Shown: positions 31,066 to 39,322, counted from the stretch's first letter. The stretch: DNA of 47,739 nucleotides from Candidatus Aminicenantota bacterium (GCA_011772425.1 WVZO01000400.1:1-47739); one strand, 5' to 3'. A program made the numbers and translations. The notes: generated by a model from the letters alone, not told the origin.

Positions 31066-31674
31066 CTATAGGCTGGGGTCGCCGACCCCCTTTTGATAAT
31101 ATTGGCCTCGTTTCTCAACCACCCGCTTTGAGTCCATCTCACGAGTAGAATCAATCTCTATGGGTGTAACACGGTAGCAAACGGAAAGCTTGAAGGATTT
31201 TTCCCGGAAGCTCTGCCACAAATTCATGGTCTCTTCAAGGGGTAAGCCATTGAATATTAAACGAAACTCTTGATCCGTGCCTTCCAGGTTGCCCCTCAGT
31301 ATCGACCCCTTTAACACGGCATGATCATGAAACACTTGCATGACTTTTCCCATTAAAATATGATCCTTTTTCCGGTCGTCCGTATTGCAGGTTACCAGGA
31401 AAAGAAGGTCCACTGCCAAAGGAGGATATCGATAGGTGCCGGAATTCACAGCTGTCATCTCCTGGTTCTTCATATGACCGTTTTCTGTCAGTTGGTATAA
31501 AAAAAGCGATAATTTTCTCGGGTTTCCTTCATCTATCTCATCTGGCGAAAACAGGGTAATATGATCTTCCGAATCAATGATCTGTGGGTAAATATTAGGG
31601 TCTGTTTCAAAACGTTCCCACAATATTTTCTTTAAGGTTTCGCCAATATCGGCAATAACATTATAATCACTCAC
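31066..31674 (-). CDS. Tail terminator, DUF4255 (Afp16/Pvc16 type)
   Basis: 202 residues from GTG 31674 (VSDYNVIADIGETLKKILWE). The longer frame upstream is translation of a hairpin element, so GTG with GAGGCGAAC just before it is preferred. DUF4255 marks: ITLFSPDEIDEGNPRKLSLF, LYQLTENGHMKNQEM, YPPLAVDLLFLVTCN, and the SFKLSVCYRVTPIEIDS end. Pvc16/Afp16 caps the tail and ends elongation. It follows the AAA+ ATPase gene, the Afp15-Afp16 order. Confidence 0.88.
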   Translation of the reverse strand: MSDYNVIADIGETLKKILWERFETDPNIYPQIIDSEDHITLFSPDEIDEGNPRKLSLFLYQLTENGHMKNQEMTAVNSGTYRYPPLAVDLLFLVTCNTDDRKKDHILMGKVMQVFHDHAVLKGSILRGNLEGTDQEFRLIFNGLPLEETMNLWQSFREKSFKLSVCYRVTPIEIDSTREMDSKRVVEKRGQYYQKGVGDPSL

Positions 31675-31683
31675 GTTCGCCTC

Positions 31684-31750
31684 TTTGCCTCCGGCGGCCA
31701 GGGGAACGCTTTTTATAAAAACCGCCCCTGGACCCCGCAAAAATTTTTTA
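31684..31750 (-). repeat. GC-hairpin element, copy 4, before the DUF4255 gene
   Basis: CCAGGGGAACGC / GCCCCTGG stem with a CTTTTTATAAAAACC centre; on the minus strand it ends GCCGCCGGAGGCAAAGAGGC before the GTG start. Confidence 0.8.
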
Positions 31751-31892
31751 TACACGGTCAGTCATCGTACTTTGTTCTCCAAATCGTGCCACATTATGAT
31801 TGTTGTAATCCGCTTCTTATTTGTCTTTGTAATTTTGGTCATTGTAATTTGTAATTTTTGTCATCTTCGCGTTTCTTCGTGTATCTTCGTGG

Positions 31893-33871
31893 CTAACATT
31901 CATCCATAAGGGTGTAATATTTACCGAAATCCGATGGGGAGCAGTGTTTGCCCATTTTTTGCAGCAAGTAATTGATTTCTATATTGGCATAACGGTCATG
32001 GGAATCCTTGACTTCCGATCGTTTGCCAAACAGGGCATCGGCTTCATCAAAGAAAAGAATACAATTGGCGGTTTCAGCTTCTTTAAATATTCGTCTCAAA
32101 TTCTTTTCGGTTTCACCGATGTATTTGCTCACCACGTTGGAAAGGTCGATTTTATACAGTTCCAGTCCCAGGTTGCCGGCAATAATTTCCGCACTCATGG
32201 TTTTCCCGGTGCCGGAAGGTCCTGAAAATAAAATGTTTAACCCGTTTCCCAGGGAAAATTTTGCCCCGAATCCCCATTCCCAATAGACGACCTGGCGATA
32301 GGTTACATGACTGCAAATCTCCTTCAACTGCCGGAGTTTATCCTGGGGGAGCACGATATCGGTCCAGGTATATTTGGGTCTGACTTTTTGGGCCATTTCC
32401 GAGAGTTTTTGATTGGATTGAGAGTGGCAGCTTCGGTACAAATCTTCCATGGTAATGGCAATGGTGCTGTTTTTACTTTCACTGCGGCCCCGCACTGCAG
32501 CGCAATTCCCGGCTTCCTCCAGGGCATCCCGGATTTGCCCGGCTGTAAAATTAAATTTGTTGGCGATGATATCGATGCGAATTCCCGGGGCTAAAGAAAA
32601 TCGACCATTCAAAGACTGTTTCCATAAATGCTTTCGCTGCGGATATGAAGGCACCGGGAAATCGATTTCTACAAATGTTTGACCTGCAAATCCCCTGGGA
32701 GGATGCCACTCTTTTTCCCCGGCAAAAAATGTGATAAACGTAAACTCTTTTACTGCTTCAATAATTCGCTTTTGCCAAATACTTAATACGCCTTCATCCC
32801 CATGGTTACTGTTCCCTTCACTGTCCCGTGCAATCAGCCGGTCAAACCCCTCAAAATAGATGGCGGCGGGTTGAAGAAGGGTTTCACGGAAAAGACGGGT
32901 TACTATTTTTCCAAAATCCGCTTCGCTGTTCCTGTTTTTGTTTTGTACCAATAAGTCCCGGGTATCCACCAGGAGCAGGGGGATTTGCAAATGGCTGCAA
33001 AAGGCTTCTGCCGTGGATTTTTTCCCCACCCCGTAGGTCCCTTTAGATAAAAAATAAGCTGTTCCCTTGTCTCGCTGTTATTTTCCAAACAACTTTTCGC
33101 CAGTCGAACGAATTGTTCTTTGAGGTGTTCCTCCATGACCAGTGATGACCATTCCCTTTGGGGATAAACTATTTCTGCAAACGAAGAGAGTCGTGAATCC
33201 ATCCCCTTGAAGCCAAGCAAAAAATCGGTAATGCGGTCATCCAGTTTCAAACACCGGGATAATAACGATTTCGGACGGCCGTTATCACCATCCGTATCAT
33301 CGATGAAGGTCAGCAAACCATACCTTAACAGCGGCGAGTGCTCCAGGAAACAAACCCGCGCATTGGTCCGCTCTTCCGCGCTGCGGCACAGCAAGTCCAG
33401 GATAAGATTCACCGAGGGCTGCTTTTTGGACACATCATCTTGCAGATAGGCATAGACTTTTTCATATTTTAAATCCAATTCCGGCGCCAGGCAGACCAGT
33501 AAAATATCCTGTTCAAAAGGGGTTAAATCAAATAGCAGGCCCAATTGAACCAGGGGGAGATACGTTTGGCGTTCCAGGCTGTTTTTAACCTGGGCTGAAA
33601 TTTTTGACTCCAACCCCCGGATGTATTCGATCGTACCGGCCATCTCACCATCTCCAGTGGAAGAACGTGATGTCTCCTCGACTACTTGTTTCTTTCCCAT
33701 GATCCTGTTTATTTCTTCCCCGGTGATATACAGTCCGTTAAACACACCGGGCCCGTCAGAGGGATATAAAGCATTATGTTTCAATACCTGCCCATGAATA
33801 AGAGCATCCAGTTTTTGCAGTTCATCAACGATATGCTCCATACCGTTTTTATAATAGCCTGTCGTTTTCAT
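31893..33871 (-). pseudogene. AAA+ ATPase (Afp15 type), frameshifted and internally deleted
   Basis: Two overlapping frames together make an Afp15-like two-domain AAA+ ATPase. Frame 1 (ATG 33871, weak AGAAAG site) runs through EEINRIM, PFEQDILLVCLAPELDLKYE and stops making sense in GPTGWGKNPRQ. Frame 2 begins at the same place and reads GKKSTAEAFCSHLQ, then the second P-loop FSGPSGTGKTMSAEIIAGN and Walker B CILFFDEADALFGKRSEVKD. The shift is in the first Walker A, at ACGGGGTGGGGAAAAAATCC (about 33021-33035). After NIEINYLLQKM the chain jumps to GKHCSPSDFGKYYTLMDEC, which resembles the family's extreme C-terminus, so roughly 90-100 residues with sensor 1 and the lid are missing in frame. Afp15 helps assembly or maturation of the particle. 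Gene may be non-functional; see findings. Confidence 0.75.
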
Positions 33872-33887
33872 CTTTCTGCTTGTGGCT

Positions 33888-33938
33888 GGGGCTGCCTTTA
33901 GCTGGTGCTTGTGGCTGGTGCTGGAGCTACCCTGGGCT
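33888..33938. repeat. AGCTCCAGCC-family interspersed repeat
   Basis: GTGGCTGGGGCTGCCTTTAG / CTGGTGCTTGTGGCTGGTGC, inverse orientation to the other copies, within the predicted 5' leader of the ATPase gene. Confidence 0.7.
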
Positions 33939-34079
33939 TCCGCCATTGGCTGTTTTTTCCAACCTCCGCAATAAACTAACTTTAACTTCTCTCTCCACCG
34001 ACTTCCCATCTCACCGGGAAAACCGCATGGTAATTTAAAATGTACTAAAATAATGAAGCACATCTCAATTCTAAGGAAA

Positions 34080-34094
34080 GCAATTCCCATGCCA
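34080..34094 (-). promoter_or_regulatory. Sigma-54 promoter of the eCIS operon
   Basis: Minus strand reads TGGCAT-GGGAA-TTGC followed by TTT: the -24 GG and -12 GC are exactly 10 nt apart, as sigma-54 requires; only one base (T for C) departs from the TGGCAC-N5-TTGC consensus. Transcription would start near 34068 and run into the Afp15-like gene. The gene immediately upstream encodes a sigma-54 activator. Confidence 0.75.
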
Positions 34095-34167
34095 GAATGG
34101 TGATTTCCCGGGAATCATTATTTGATGAGGTTTCTCTCTATACTATAATTTATGGTATTTGCAAGAG

Positions 34168-34267
34168 TATAAACCCCTGGGTTTATATATTTCTCCAAAT
34201 TCCCCCTTATTTGAACGTTTTCCAGGTAATAACCTCTAGGACTATTTTATAAACCTCTGGGTATATA
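34168..34267. promoter_or_regulatory. Candidate enhancer sites for the sigma-54 activator
   Basis: A perfect palindrome TATAAACCC-CT-GGGTTTATA at 34168-34187 and an imperfect one at 34248-34267 (TATAAACCT-CT-GGGTATATA). The core AACCYCTRGG also occurs at 34231-34240, 21 bp from the core at 34252. The cluster lies about 75-190 bp upstream of the sigma-54 promoter, the usual enhancer distance. Confidence 0.6.
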
Positions 34268-34274
34268 TCCGCCG

Positions 34275-35324
34275 CTATTTCCTGGGATCGATTCTATATT
34301 TATATATAAAACTCATTAATTTCGGGTATTCGCTTTCATCCACATTTAAGCGCCTGATCATTTCCCTAAAATTATAGGAACTCTCGATGTAAAAAAATTT
34401 CAAAATACCTTTAACGGTATTTCTATCAAAGTCCCTATTGATAAAGGGTTCCCAGATTAACTGCCAGAAACTGTCGTGGTTTGTTTTTAATTTTTTACGG
34501 ATTTCCTTGACCGCTGCTTCCAGGTCTCCATTTCCATTGCCATTTGTTTCCAGGGAATTTTTCTTTCCATTGCTATTGAGTATGGTGGCGATTTTCTCCC
34601 CGGTAATGGGGCTTTCCAACATGATGCCGGCTCTTTTTAAAATATTCAATAGTTCTCTTACATTACCGGGCCAATGGTAATTACAAACCACATCCCAAAA
34701 GCCTTTACCGATTTGCTTTCCCCTTAGTAACCGTTGATTTTCCAGGACGAGGCTCTTGATATCTTCCTTTCGTTCATGCAAAGGGGGGACCACCATTTCC
34801 AGGACACTGAGCCTGTAGTACAGGTCCTTTCGGAATTCGTTGTTCTCCACTGCCTGGTCCAAATCCTTGTTGGTGGCTGCGAGAATACGAACATCGCTCA
34901 CTTTTTCGCTGGATTCTCCCAGGGTGTAAAACGTTTTGGTATCGATAAACCGCAGCAATTTAGCCTGGATATCCAGGGGAATTTCGGTAATTTCATCGAA
35001 AAACAATGTCCCGTTTGCCGCTTCTTCCACTAACCCGGTTTTATCAAATTTAGCATCGGTAAAGGCTCCCTTTTTATGACCGAACAGTTTACTTTCAAAG
35101 AGCTGATCATTAATGTTGGGCGTATCGACAATGATAAACTTGCCTTTTCTCCCGGAAAAACGGTGAATCAAGGCGGCGATATGATTTTTCCCTACCCCGG
35201 TTTCCCCGGACAGCAATATCGGTTCACTTTCCAGGGCATATTTCGCCGCCAGTTCCCGGATTCCCTTAATCACCCGGCTGGTGCCTCCTCCCTTTGCCCC
35301 ATTCCAATCTTTATCTTTGCGCAT
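34275..35324 (-). CDS. Sigma-54-dependent transcription activator without receiver domain
   Basis: 349 residues (ATG 35324; a GTG 15 nt upstream is an alternative). The AAA+ domain starts almost at once: LSGETGVGKNHIAALIH (Walker A), LFGHKKGAFTDA (GAFTGA loop with Gly-to-Asp), GTLFFDEITEIPLDIQAKLL (Walker B), AATNKDLDQ, FRKDLYYRLSV and NYHWPGNVREL. No REC, GAF or FHA domain precedes it. The C-terminal about 95 residues end NFREMIRRLNVDESEYPKLM, resembling the atypical DNA-binding end of some acidobacterial activators. Directly downstream lie candidate enhancer sites and a sigma-54 promoter, so its target is very probably the eCIS operon. Confidence 0.88.
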   Translation of the reverse strand: MRKDKDWNGAKGGGTSRVIKGIRELAAKYALESEPILLSGETGVGKNHIAALIHRFSGRKGKFIIVDTPNINDQLFESKLFGHKKGAFTDAKFDKTGLVEEAANGTLFFDEITEIPLDIQAKLLRFIDTKTFYTLGESSEKVSDVRILAATNKDLDQAVENNEFRKDLYYRLSVLEMVVPPLHERKEDIKSLVLENQRLLRGKQIGKGFWDVVCNYHWPGNVRELLNILKRAGIMLESPITGEKIATILNSNGKKNSLETNGNGNGDLEAAVKEIRKKLKTNHDSFWQLIWEPFINRDFDRNTVKGILKFFYIESSYNFREMIRRLNVDESEYPKLMSFIYKYRIDPRK

Positions 35325-35568
35325 TTTATTACCATACACCCATACTTATTAAGTGGTTTTGATATTCCCTTTCTGCTGCCATCATTACGTCCTTTCCTTT
35401 TGTTATTAATATATTACCTTATTACCTGGTATATTAAATATCACAGTTTCCAAATTTTTGTTTAAAATTTATAATACTTTAATCTTTTTTTGTTGGAATA
35501 TTGAATTAGAGAGGGTTTTGAGTTTTAAAGATTTATAAATATTTAATTTTTTTGCCTGGCAAGAATGC
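35325..35568. other. AT-rich intergenic region
   Basis: 244 bp, strongly AT-rich (TATTAATATATTACCTTATT; TTTATAAATATTTAATTTTT). It should contain the promoter of the sigma-54 activator, but I see no clear -35/-10 pair. No gene seen. Confidence 0.5.
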
Positions 35569-36204
35569 TTATTTCCCAAATATTTTAAATTTCAAAATGG
35601 CCATATATTCCCTGAGGATTAAACGCAAATTTCGCAATCGCTGTTTGATGCTGCCAGCATTGTAAATTTCAGAGTTCTTCATGCGAACGATTTTAAAATT
35701 GTCCAATTTCAAATAATCCAGGATCACCCGGGCGCGTTTTTGGTGATACGGGGATGTGCACACGATCACTTTTTTAGACTTCATCTCCCGGATGATCTCC
35801 TGGCTGTTGATAAGATTATCAAGGGTAGTCTGGCTTTTGCCCTCCAAGCGGATATATTGGGGTTCGATTCCTTTTCTTACCAGGAAACCGGTCATTTTTT
35901 TGATAGCCGGGCTTCGGGGGTATAAGCTCCCATCAGAAATGAGGATCATTCTTTTTTTTTGGTGAAATAATTCCACTGCCAGGAGCAAGCGCTCCTCGGT
36001 GCTGAAACCGATCTCCGGCCCTTTGCGCAATCCGCCCCCCAATACCAGTATCACATCCCCATAATTGTTATCGATTTCCGTGCCGCATTCCAGCGGCCCC
36101 AGCAGCAGCAAATAGCTGTTGGTAAAAACGATTAGCACCGTCAGTAACAACAGGATACCCGTCACTCCCAACATAATGTATTTCAGCTTTTTTTTCTTTT
36201 TCAT
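35569..36204 (-). CDS. DUF218 (YdcF/SanA-like) membrane protein
   Basis: 211 residues. One N-terminal membrane anchor after a lysine-rich start (MKKKKKLKYIMLGVTGILLL), then the DUF218 fold: GDVILVLGGGLRKGPEIGF, FSTEERLLLAVELFHQKK, ILISDGSLYP, GKSQTTLDNLINSQEII and IVCTSPYHQKRARVILDYL. Family members (SanA, ElyC, YdcF) are linked to envelope integrity and vancomycin sensitivity. Separated from its neighbours by repeat-bearing gaps, so probably transcribed alone. Confidence 0.82.
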   Translation of the reverse strand: MKKKKKLKYIMLGVTGILLLLTVLIVFTNSYLLLLGPLECGTEIDNNYGDVILVLGGGLRKGPEIGFSTEERLLLAVELFHQKKRMILISDGSLYPRSPAIKKMTGFLVRKGIEPQYIRLEGKSQTTLDNLINSQEIIREMKSKKVIVCTSPYHQKRARVILDYLKLDNFKIVRMKNSEIYNAGSIKQRLRNLRLILREYMAILKFKIFGK

Positions 36205-36500
36205 TTTTTCATTGCATTCATCCCAACGTTATAATAAAAAACGGAGCGTTTGTAAAGAAAAAAATTTAAATTCTCCGGGTATTTCTTTGACTGTCCCCTT
36301 CCTTTCTTTATTTAAAAGTTTTTCGGGGGGTCCAGGGGGCACTTACAGTGCGGTATTAAGGAATACCCATGGAGACGATATGTTGTTTGAAGCATCGTAC
36401 GCCGTCCTTGCACTGCAAATGCTCCCCCACGCAGTGGGGTTTTTCAAAAAAGCCCCCCTGGCCGCCGGAGGCAAAATATCCTTCCTTCTCTGTGGCTAAA
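36205..36500. other. Intergenic region with a chimeric GC-hairpin element
   Basis: 296 bp. Segment 36314-36476 is a GC-hairpin element in the opposite orientation, its centre replaced by about 90 bp that includes CACTTACAGTGCGGTATTAA of the CACGAAGG family and a CCCCCACGCAGTGGGG hairpin. Here it does not precede a gene start. No gene seen. Confidence 0.7.
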
Positions 36501-37406
36501 TCACTGGGTTTCGACTGATGCTTCCAATCTTAACTTCCTCTTGAGCAGGAAACCAACCCCAATCCCCACTTCAAATATGCTCATAATAATCAGCAAAATT
36601 GGCCCCAGTACCGGGAGAAATTTCAACAAGGCATAAAAGACGGTTCCCATGACAATAAAAAGAGCCGGCGTAATACGTTTTAAATGCAAACGCCGGGAAA
36701 CAGTCGTACCAATAAAGTAAAACATAACAGTCCTACCAAACAGGCAAACGACAAAATATAGAAGCACCAGGGCAAAAAGCAAGGGGAGACCAATGATGAC
36801 AAAACTCAAAATAATAAACATAAATAATAAAAACAAAAAGGTAATCATGGATAAAATACCAATGGCAAGAGTTTTCATTATGTGCTTATCAAAGATCTCT
36901 TTGGCTGTGATAACTTTCCCGGGAACCACCGCAAATACAATAAGGGCAATAATAAACCATAAGATAATTTTGATGGCTTTGATGAACCCGATGGTTTGAG
37001 AGCCTGACAAAATAGGAATTAATGTGGTTTCGATTTTTTTTAAATCAAATTTCACATTGAAATATTCGCCTTTTACCGTGCTTTTGGGGTGCCGGTTCAA
37101 GGTTCCGCCGATCACATATAAATCACCCGTTATGAGAGCTGTTTGCCGGATATCAATGGCCGCGGCCACACAAATAACATCTTCCTCTACCTGTCCATCC
37201 AAATCCAGGTGGCCGCCAATAAGAATAATCGATCCCTTAAGAATGCCGTCAATCTCGAGCGTTCCACCCCACGATATCACACTGCCGGCGTACGATTGAT
37301 CCGCCGGCACGGACAGGTTCTTAAGCATCTTATAATTGGAGTCTGAAAATAAAACTCCTGGGATAACCAACAGTCCGATCAATAATGTCACTAATCTCTT
37401 CATCAC
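36501..37406 (-). CDS. Bactofilin-like polymer domain fused to a membrane domain
   Basis: 301 residues. Signal-like N-terminus (RLVTLLIGLLVIPGVLFSDS), then beta-helical repeats of the polymer-forming type: GTLEIDGILKGSIILIGGHL, DLDGQVEEDVICVAAAIDI, TALITGDLYVIGGTL. The C-terminal half has four to five hydrophobic segments (IIALIVFAVVPGKV; LFMFIILSFVIIGLPLLFAL; ILLIIMSIFEVGIGVGFLL). It is the third gene after the ECF sigma and anti-sigma genes, 24 nt from the latter, so it is probably part of that envelope-response operon. Exact function unknown. Confidence 0.75.
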   Translation of the reverse strand: MMKRLVTLLIGLLVIPGVLFSDSNYKMLKNLSVPADQSYAGSVISWGGTLEIDGILKGSIILIGGHLDLDGQVEEDVICVAAAIDIRQTALITGDLYVIGGTLNRHPKSTVKGEYFNVKFDLKKIETTLIPILSGSQTIGFIKAIKIILWFIIALIVFAVVPGKVITAKEIFDKHIMKTLAIGILSMITFLFLLFMFIILSFVIIGLPLLFALVLLYFVVCLFGRTVMFYFIGTTVSRRLHLKRITPALFIVMGTVFYALLKFLPVLGPILLIIMSIFEVGIGVGFLLKRKLRLEASVETQ

Positions 37407-37430
37407 TATTGTCCTTTATCCTTTAATTTC

Positions 37431-37982
37431 TTAGCTCTTTAGTCTTTTAAATGCCACTCTATAAATAGAATAGACTACCAGGGAGAACAGGGCGAATACA
37501 GTGAATCCGATAATCTCCACTCCAAGGTTGATATCAAATATAATATTCAAAAACCGGTTTAATGCTTTGAAAACTGCGAAGACAGCAGAAAAGATGGCAG
37601 ATATGGTTTCAATGATGGAACCGATCAAATTGGAGGCGTCTTTAGAGGTTAATTGAATGGCTTGAATAAGACTATTATTGGCAAAATCAAAATAAATGTA
37701 GATCGAGGTAACCAGCAAAAGAAAACTGGCTGCAATCAAGCCCAAAATAGAAGAATAAGTTGGCAGCACAGGAAACAGGATTCTCAATACATTGCGCTCA
37801 ATGATGACAGGGGGGATGATTTCAACAGGACGTTGAAGCTGTTTCTCCAGTTTTTCAAAATCTTCATACACGTTCTTGCAGGTCCGGCACACAATAAGAT
37901 GGTCCCTGACCATTGCGCTTTCCACACTATTCAGACTGCCGTCAATATACTCTTGAATTTTTGTATTAGTTAAACATTCCAT
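37431..37982 (-). CDS. Zinc-finger anti-sigma factor
   Basis: 183 residues. N-terminal HxxxCxxC zinc anti-sigma motif: MVRDHLIVCRTCKNVYEDFE, preceded by NTKIQEYIDGSLN, typical of anti-ECF sigma factors. Two membrane segments follow (YSSILGLIAASFLLLVTSIY; GFTVFALFSLVVYSIY) with an amphipathic stretch between. The start overlaps the sigma gene by 17 nt, so the two are coupled, the usual layout for ECF sigma/anti-sigma pairs. It should hold the sigma factor at the membrane until a signal arrives. Confidence 0.88.
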   Translation of the reverse strand: MECLTNTKIQEYIDGSLNSVESAMVRDHLIVCRTCKNVYEDFEKLEKQLQRPVEIIPPVIIERNVLRILFPVLPTYSSILGLIAASFLLLVTSIYIYFDFANNSLIQAIQLTSKDASNLIGSIIETISAIFSAVFAVFKALNRFLNIIFDINLGVEIIGFTVFALFSLVVYSIYRVAFKRLKS

Positions 37983-38541
37983 CTTTCTCTATCTCCGCTT
38001 TTAATAAGGCTTTGGCTTTATACATCCTATTTTTTACCGTACCCAGCGGCAGCTGGGTAACCTCCGCTATTTCTTCATATTTAAATCCCTGGATATACCG
38101 TAACAGGATCAGTTCCCTGTATTTCATCGGCATACAATCTACCACTCTCCAGAGGTATTGGTTGAATTCTTCTTTGGCCAGGTGATCAAAGCCATCTTCT
38201 TTAACAATATTTTCAGAGTCCATCATCTGTTTCTGGGAAATATATTGATCATCCAGGGAATCCACCGGAGCCTGATGTTTTCTCACATAATCGATCACCA
38301 TATTGTGACAAATCCGGTATGCCCAGGTGGCAAATTTATACTCATGTTTATACTTACCAAGAACTCTATATACCTTGATAAAAAAATCCTGGGTGAGTTC
38401 AGTGGCCACTTCTTCATCCGTGACCATGCGATAAATAAAACTATAAATTTTCTTGTTATATTTCCTCATCAGTTCCTCAAAGGATGACTTACTTCCTTCA
38501 AGTATATTTTCAATTAATACTTGATCTTCATCCACTATCAT
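37966..38541 (-). CDS. ECF-type sigma-70 factor
   Basis: 191 residues. Region 2: FEELMRKYNKKIYSFIYRMV, ATELTQDFFIKVYRVLGKY, FATWAYRICHNMVIDYVRKH. Region 4: YRELILLRYIQGFKYEEIAE followed by LPLGTVKNRMYKAKALLKAE. No region 1 or 3. It overlaps the anti-sigma gene. A membrane-stress or envelope regulon is suggested by the neighbours (LolA-like upstream, bactofilin-like membrane protein downstream). Confidence 0.92.
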   Translation of the reverse strand: MIVDEDQVLIENILEGSKSSFEELMRKYNKKIYSFIYRMVTDEEVATELTQDFFIKVYRVLGKYKHEYKFATWAYRICHNMVIDYVRKHQAPVDSLDDQYISQKQMMDSENIVKEDGFDHLAKEEFNQYLWRVVDCMPMKYRELILLRYIQGFKYEEIAEVTQLPLGTVKNRMYKAKALLKAEIEKDGMFN

Positions 38542-38587
38542 TTTACGTATTTTTACTCAAAAAAGTTTTCAAAATTCATCAACTTTT

Positions 38588-39322
38588 TTATTTTTTTTCT
38601 TTTTTTTGTTCATTTTCATCTTCATCTTGGTATTGGCGAACAATGTCAACTCCTTCGGGAACTTGCAAACGGAACGCATCTTCAGGGATGATTATCCTCT
38701 GACAATAGTCTTTAAAATAATAGACCATACGGGCACCGGACAGGTCAGTTTGTACCACTTTCACCGGCAGCGAATCGCTATTTATTATAATCTCCATATC
38801 AATAGAATCACGGTCATTTTTGATATGGATACTTTTCCGGGCTTCATCCCAGCGGGCATAGCGAAAAATATCATCCGCAAATAACAACTGCCAGATCCAC
38901 TGCTGACTCCTGTCTTTTATTTTTCCTATGATCAACTGCTCGTTGTCCTCATCGTAAAATTGATAGTCATCTCCCTCGAGCAAAAAAACCTTATAATCGG
39001 GTTCCAGGTAAGTCCACTTCAATTGTTGATCGTTTTTAAATAAAATTTCTCCCGATTCCTCAAGGTCCACTGGCATATTCGCATTCTTTTCACTGGATAC
39101 CTGCTGGACAAAACTAACTTTAAAGGGTTTGATACGGTTCAGAGAACGCCTGATTTCCTTTATCTTCTCTTGCACATCGTGTCCAGTCGCGGAAAAGGAG
39201 GCTGGGAACCATGATGGCGAAGCTGAAAGGACAACGGAATTGGTATAAATAATATGCGCCAGAAAACAGGAACATGCAAAAAAAAACACCCGTATGTTTA
39301 ACCGGTTAAAATCTCGAGTCAT
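38588..39322 (-). CDS. lolA: LolA-like outer membrane lipoprotein carrier
   Basis: 244 residues. Signal peptide-like start (RVFFFACSCFLAHIIYTN). Then the LolA fold: RIKPFKVSFVQQVSSEKN, ESGEILFKNDQQLKWTYLEP, DYKVFLLEGDDYQFYDEDNE, SIDMEIIINSDSLPVKVVQT, ending in a charged tail (DEDENEQKKEKK). The pattern F-x-Q-x(n)-G-x-x-x-F-K/x-x-P-x-x-x-W-x-Y/x-P is partly kept. LolA carries lipoproteins across the periplasm. The gene lies between rho and the ECF sigma gene. Confidence 0.8.
   Translation of the reverse strand: MTRDFNRLNIRVFFFACSCFLAHIIYTNSVVLSASPSWFPASFSATGHDVQEKIKEIRRSLNRIKPFKVSFVQQVSSEKNANMPVDLEESGEILFKNDQQLKWTYLEPDYKVFLLEGDDYQFYDEDNEQLIIGKIKDRSQQWIWQLLFADDIFRYARWDEARKSIHIKNDRDSIDMEIIINSDSLPVKVVQTDLSGARMVYYFKDYCQRIIIPEDAFRLQVPEGVDIVRQYQDEDENEQKKEKK

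Larger units (their letters stand above)
33872..34274. other. Regulatory region upstream of the eCIS operon
   Basis: 403 bp between the activator stop and the ATPase start. It holds three AACCYCTRGG sites (34172, 34231, 34252), a sigma-54 promoter (34080-34094), a 5' leader of about 200 nt, and an AGCTCCAGCC-family repeat (33888-33938) inside that leader. Confidence 0.7.

Noticed and set aside
34064-34090. Long start for the Afp15-like ATPase at 34090
   Set aside because: That ATG lies inside the predicted sigma-54 promoter, and the extra residues include translation of an interspersed repeat.
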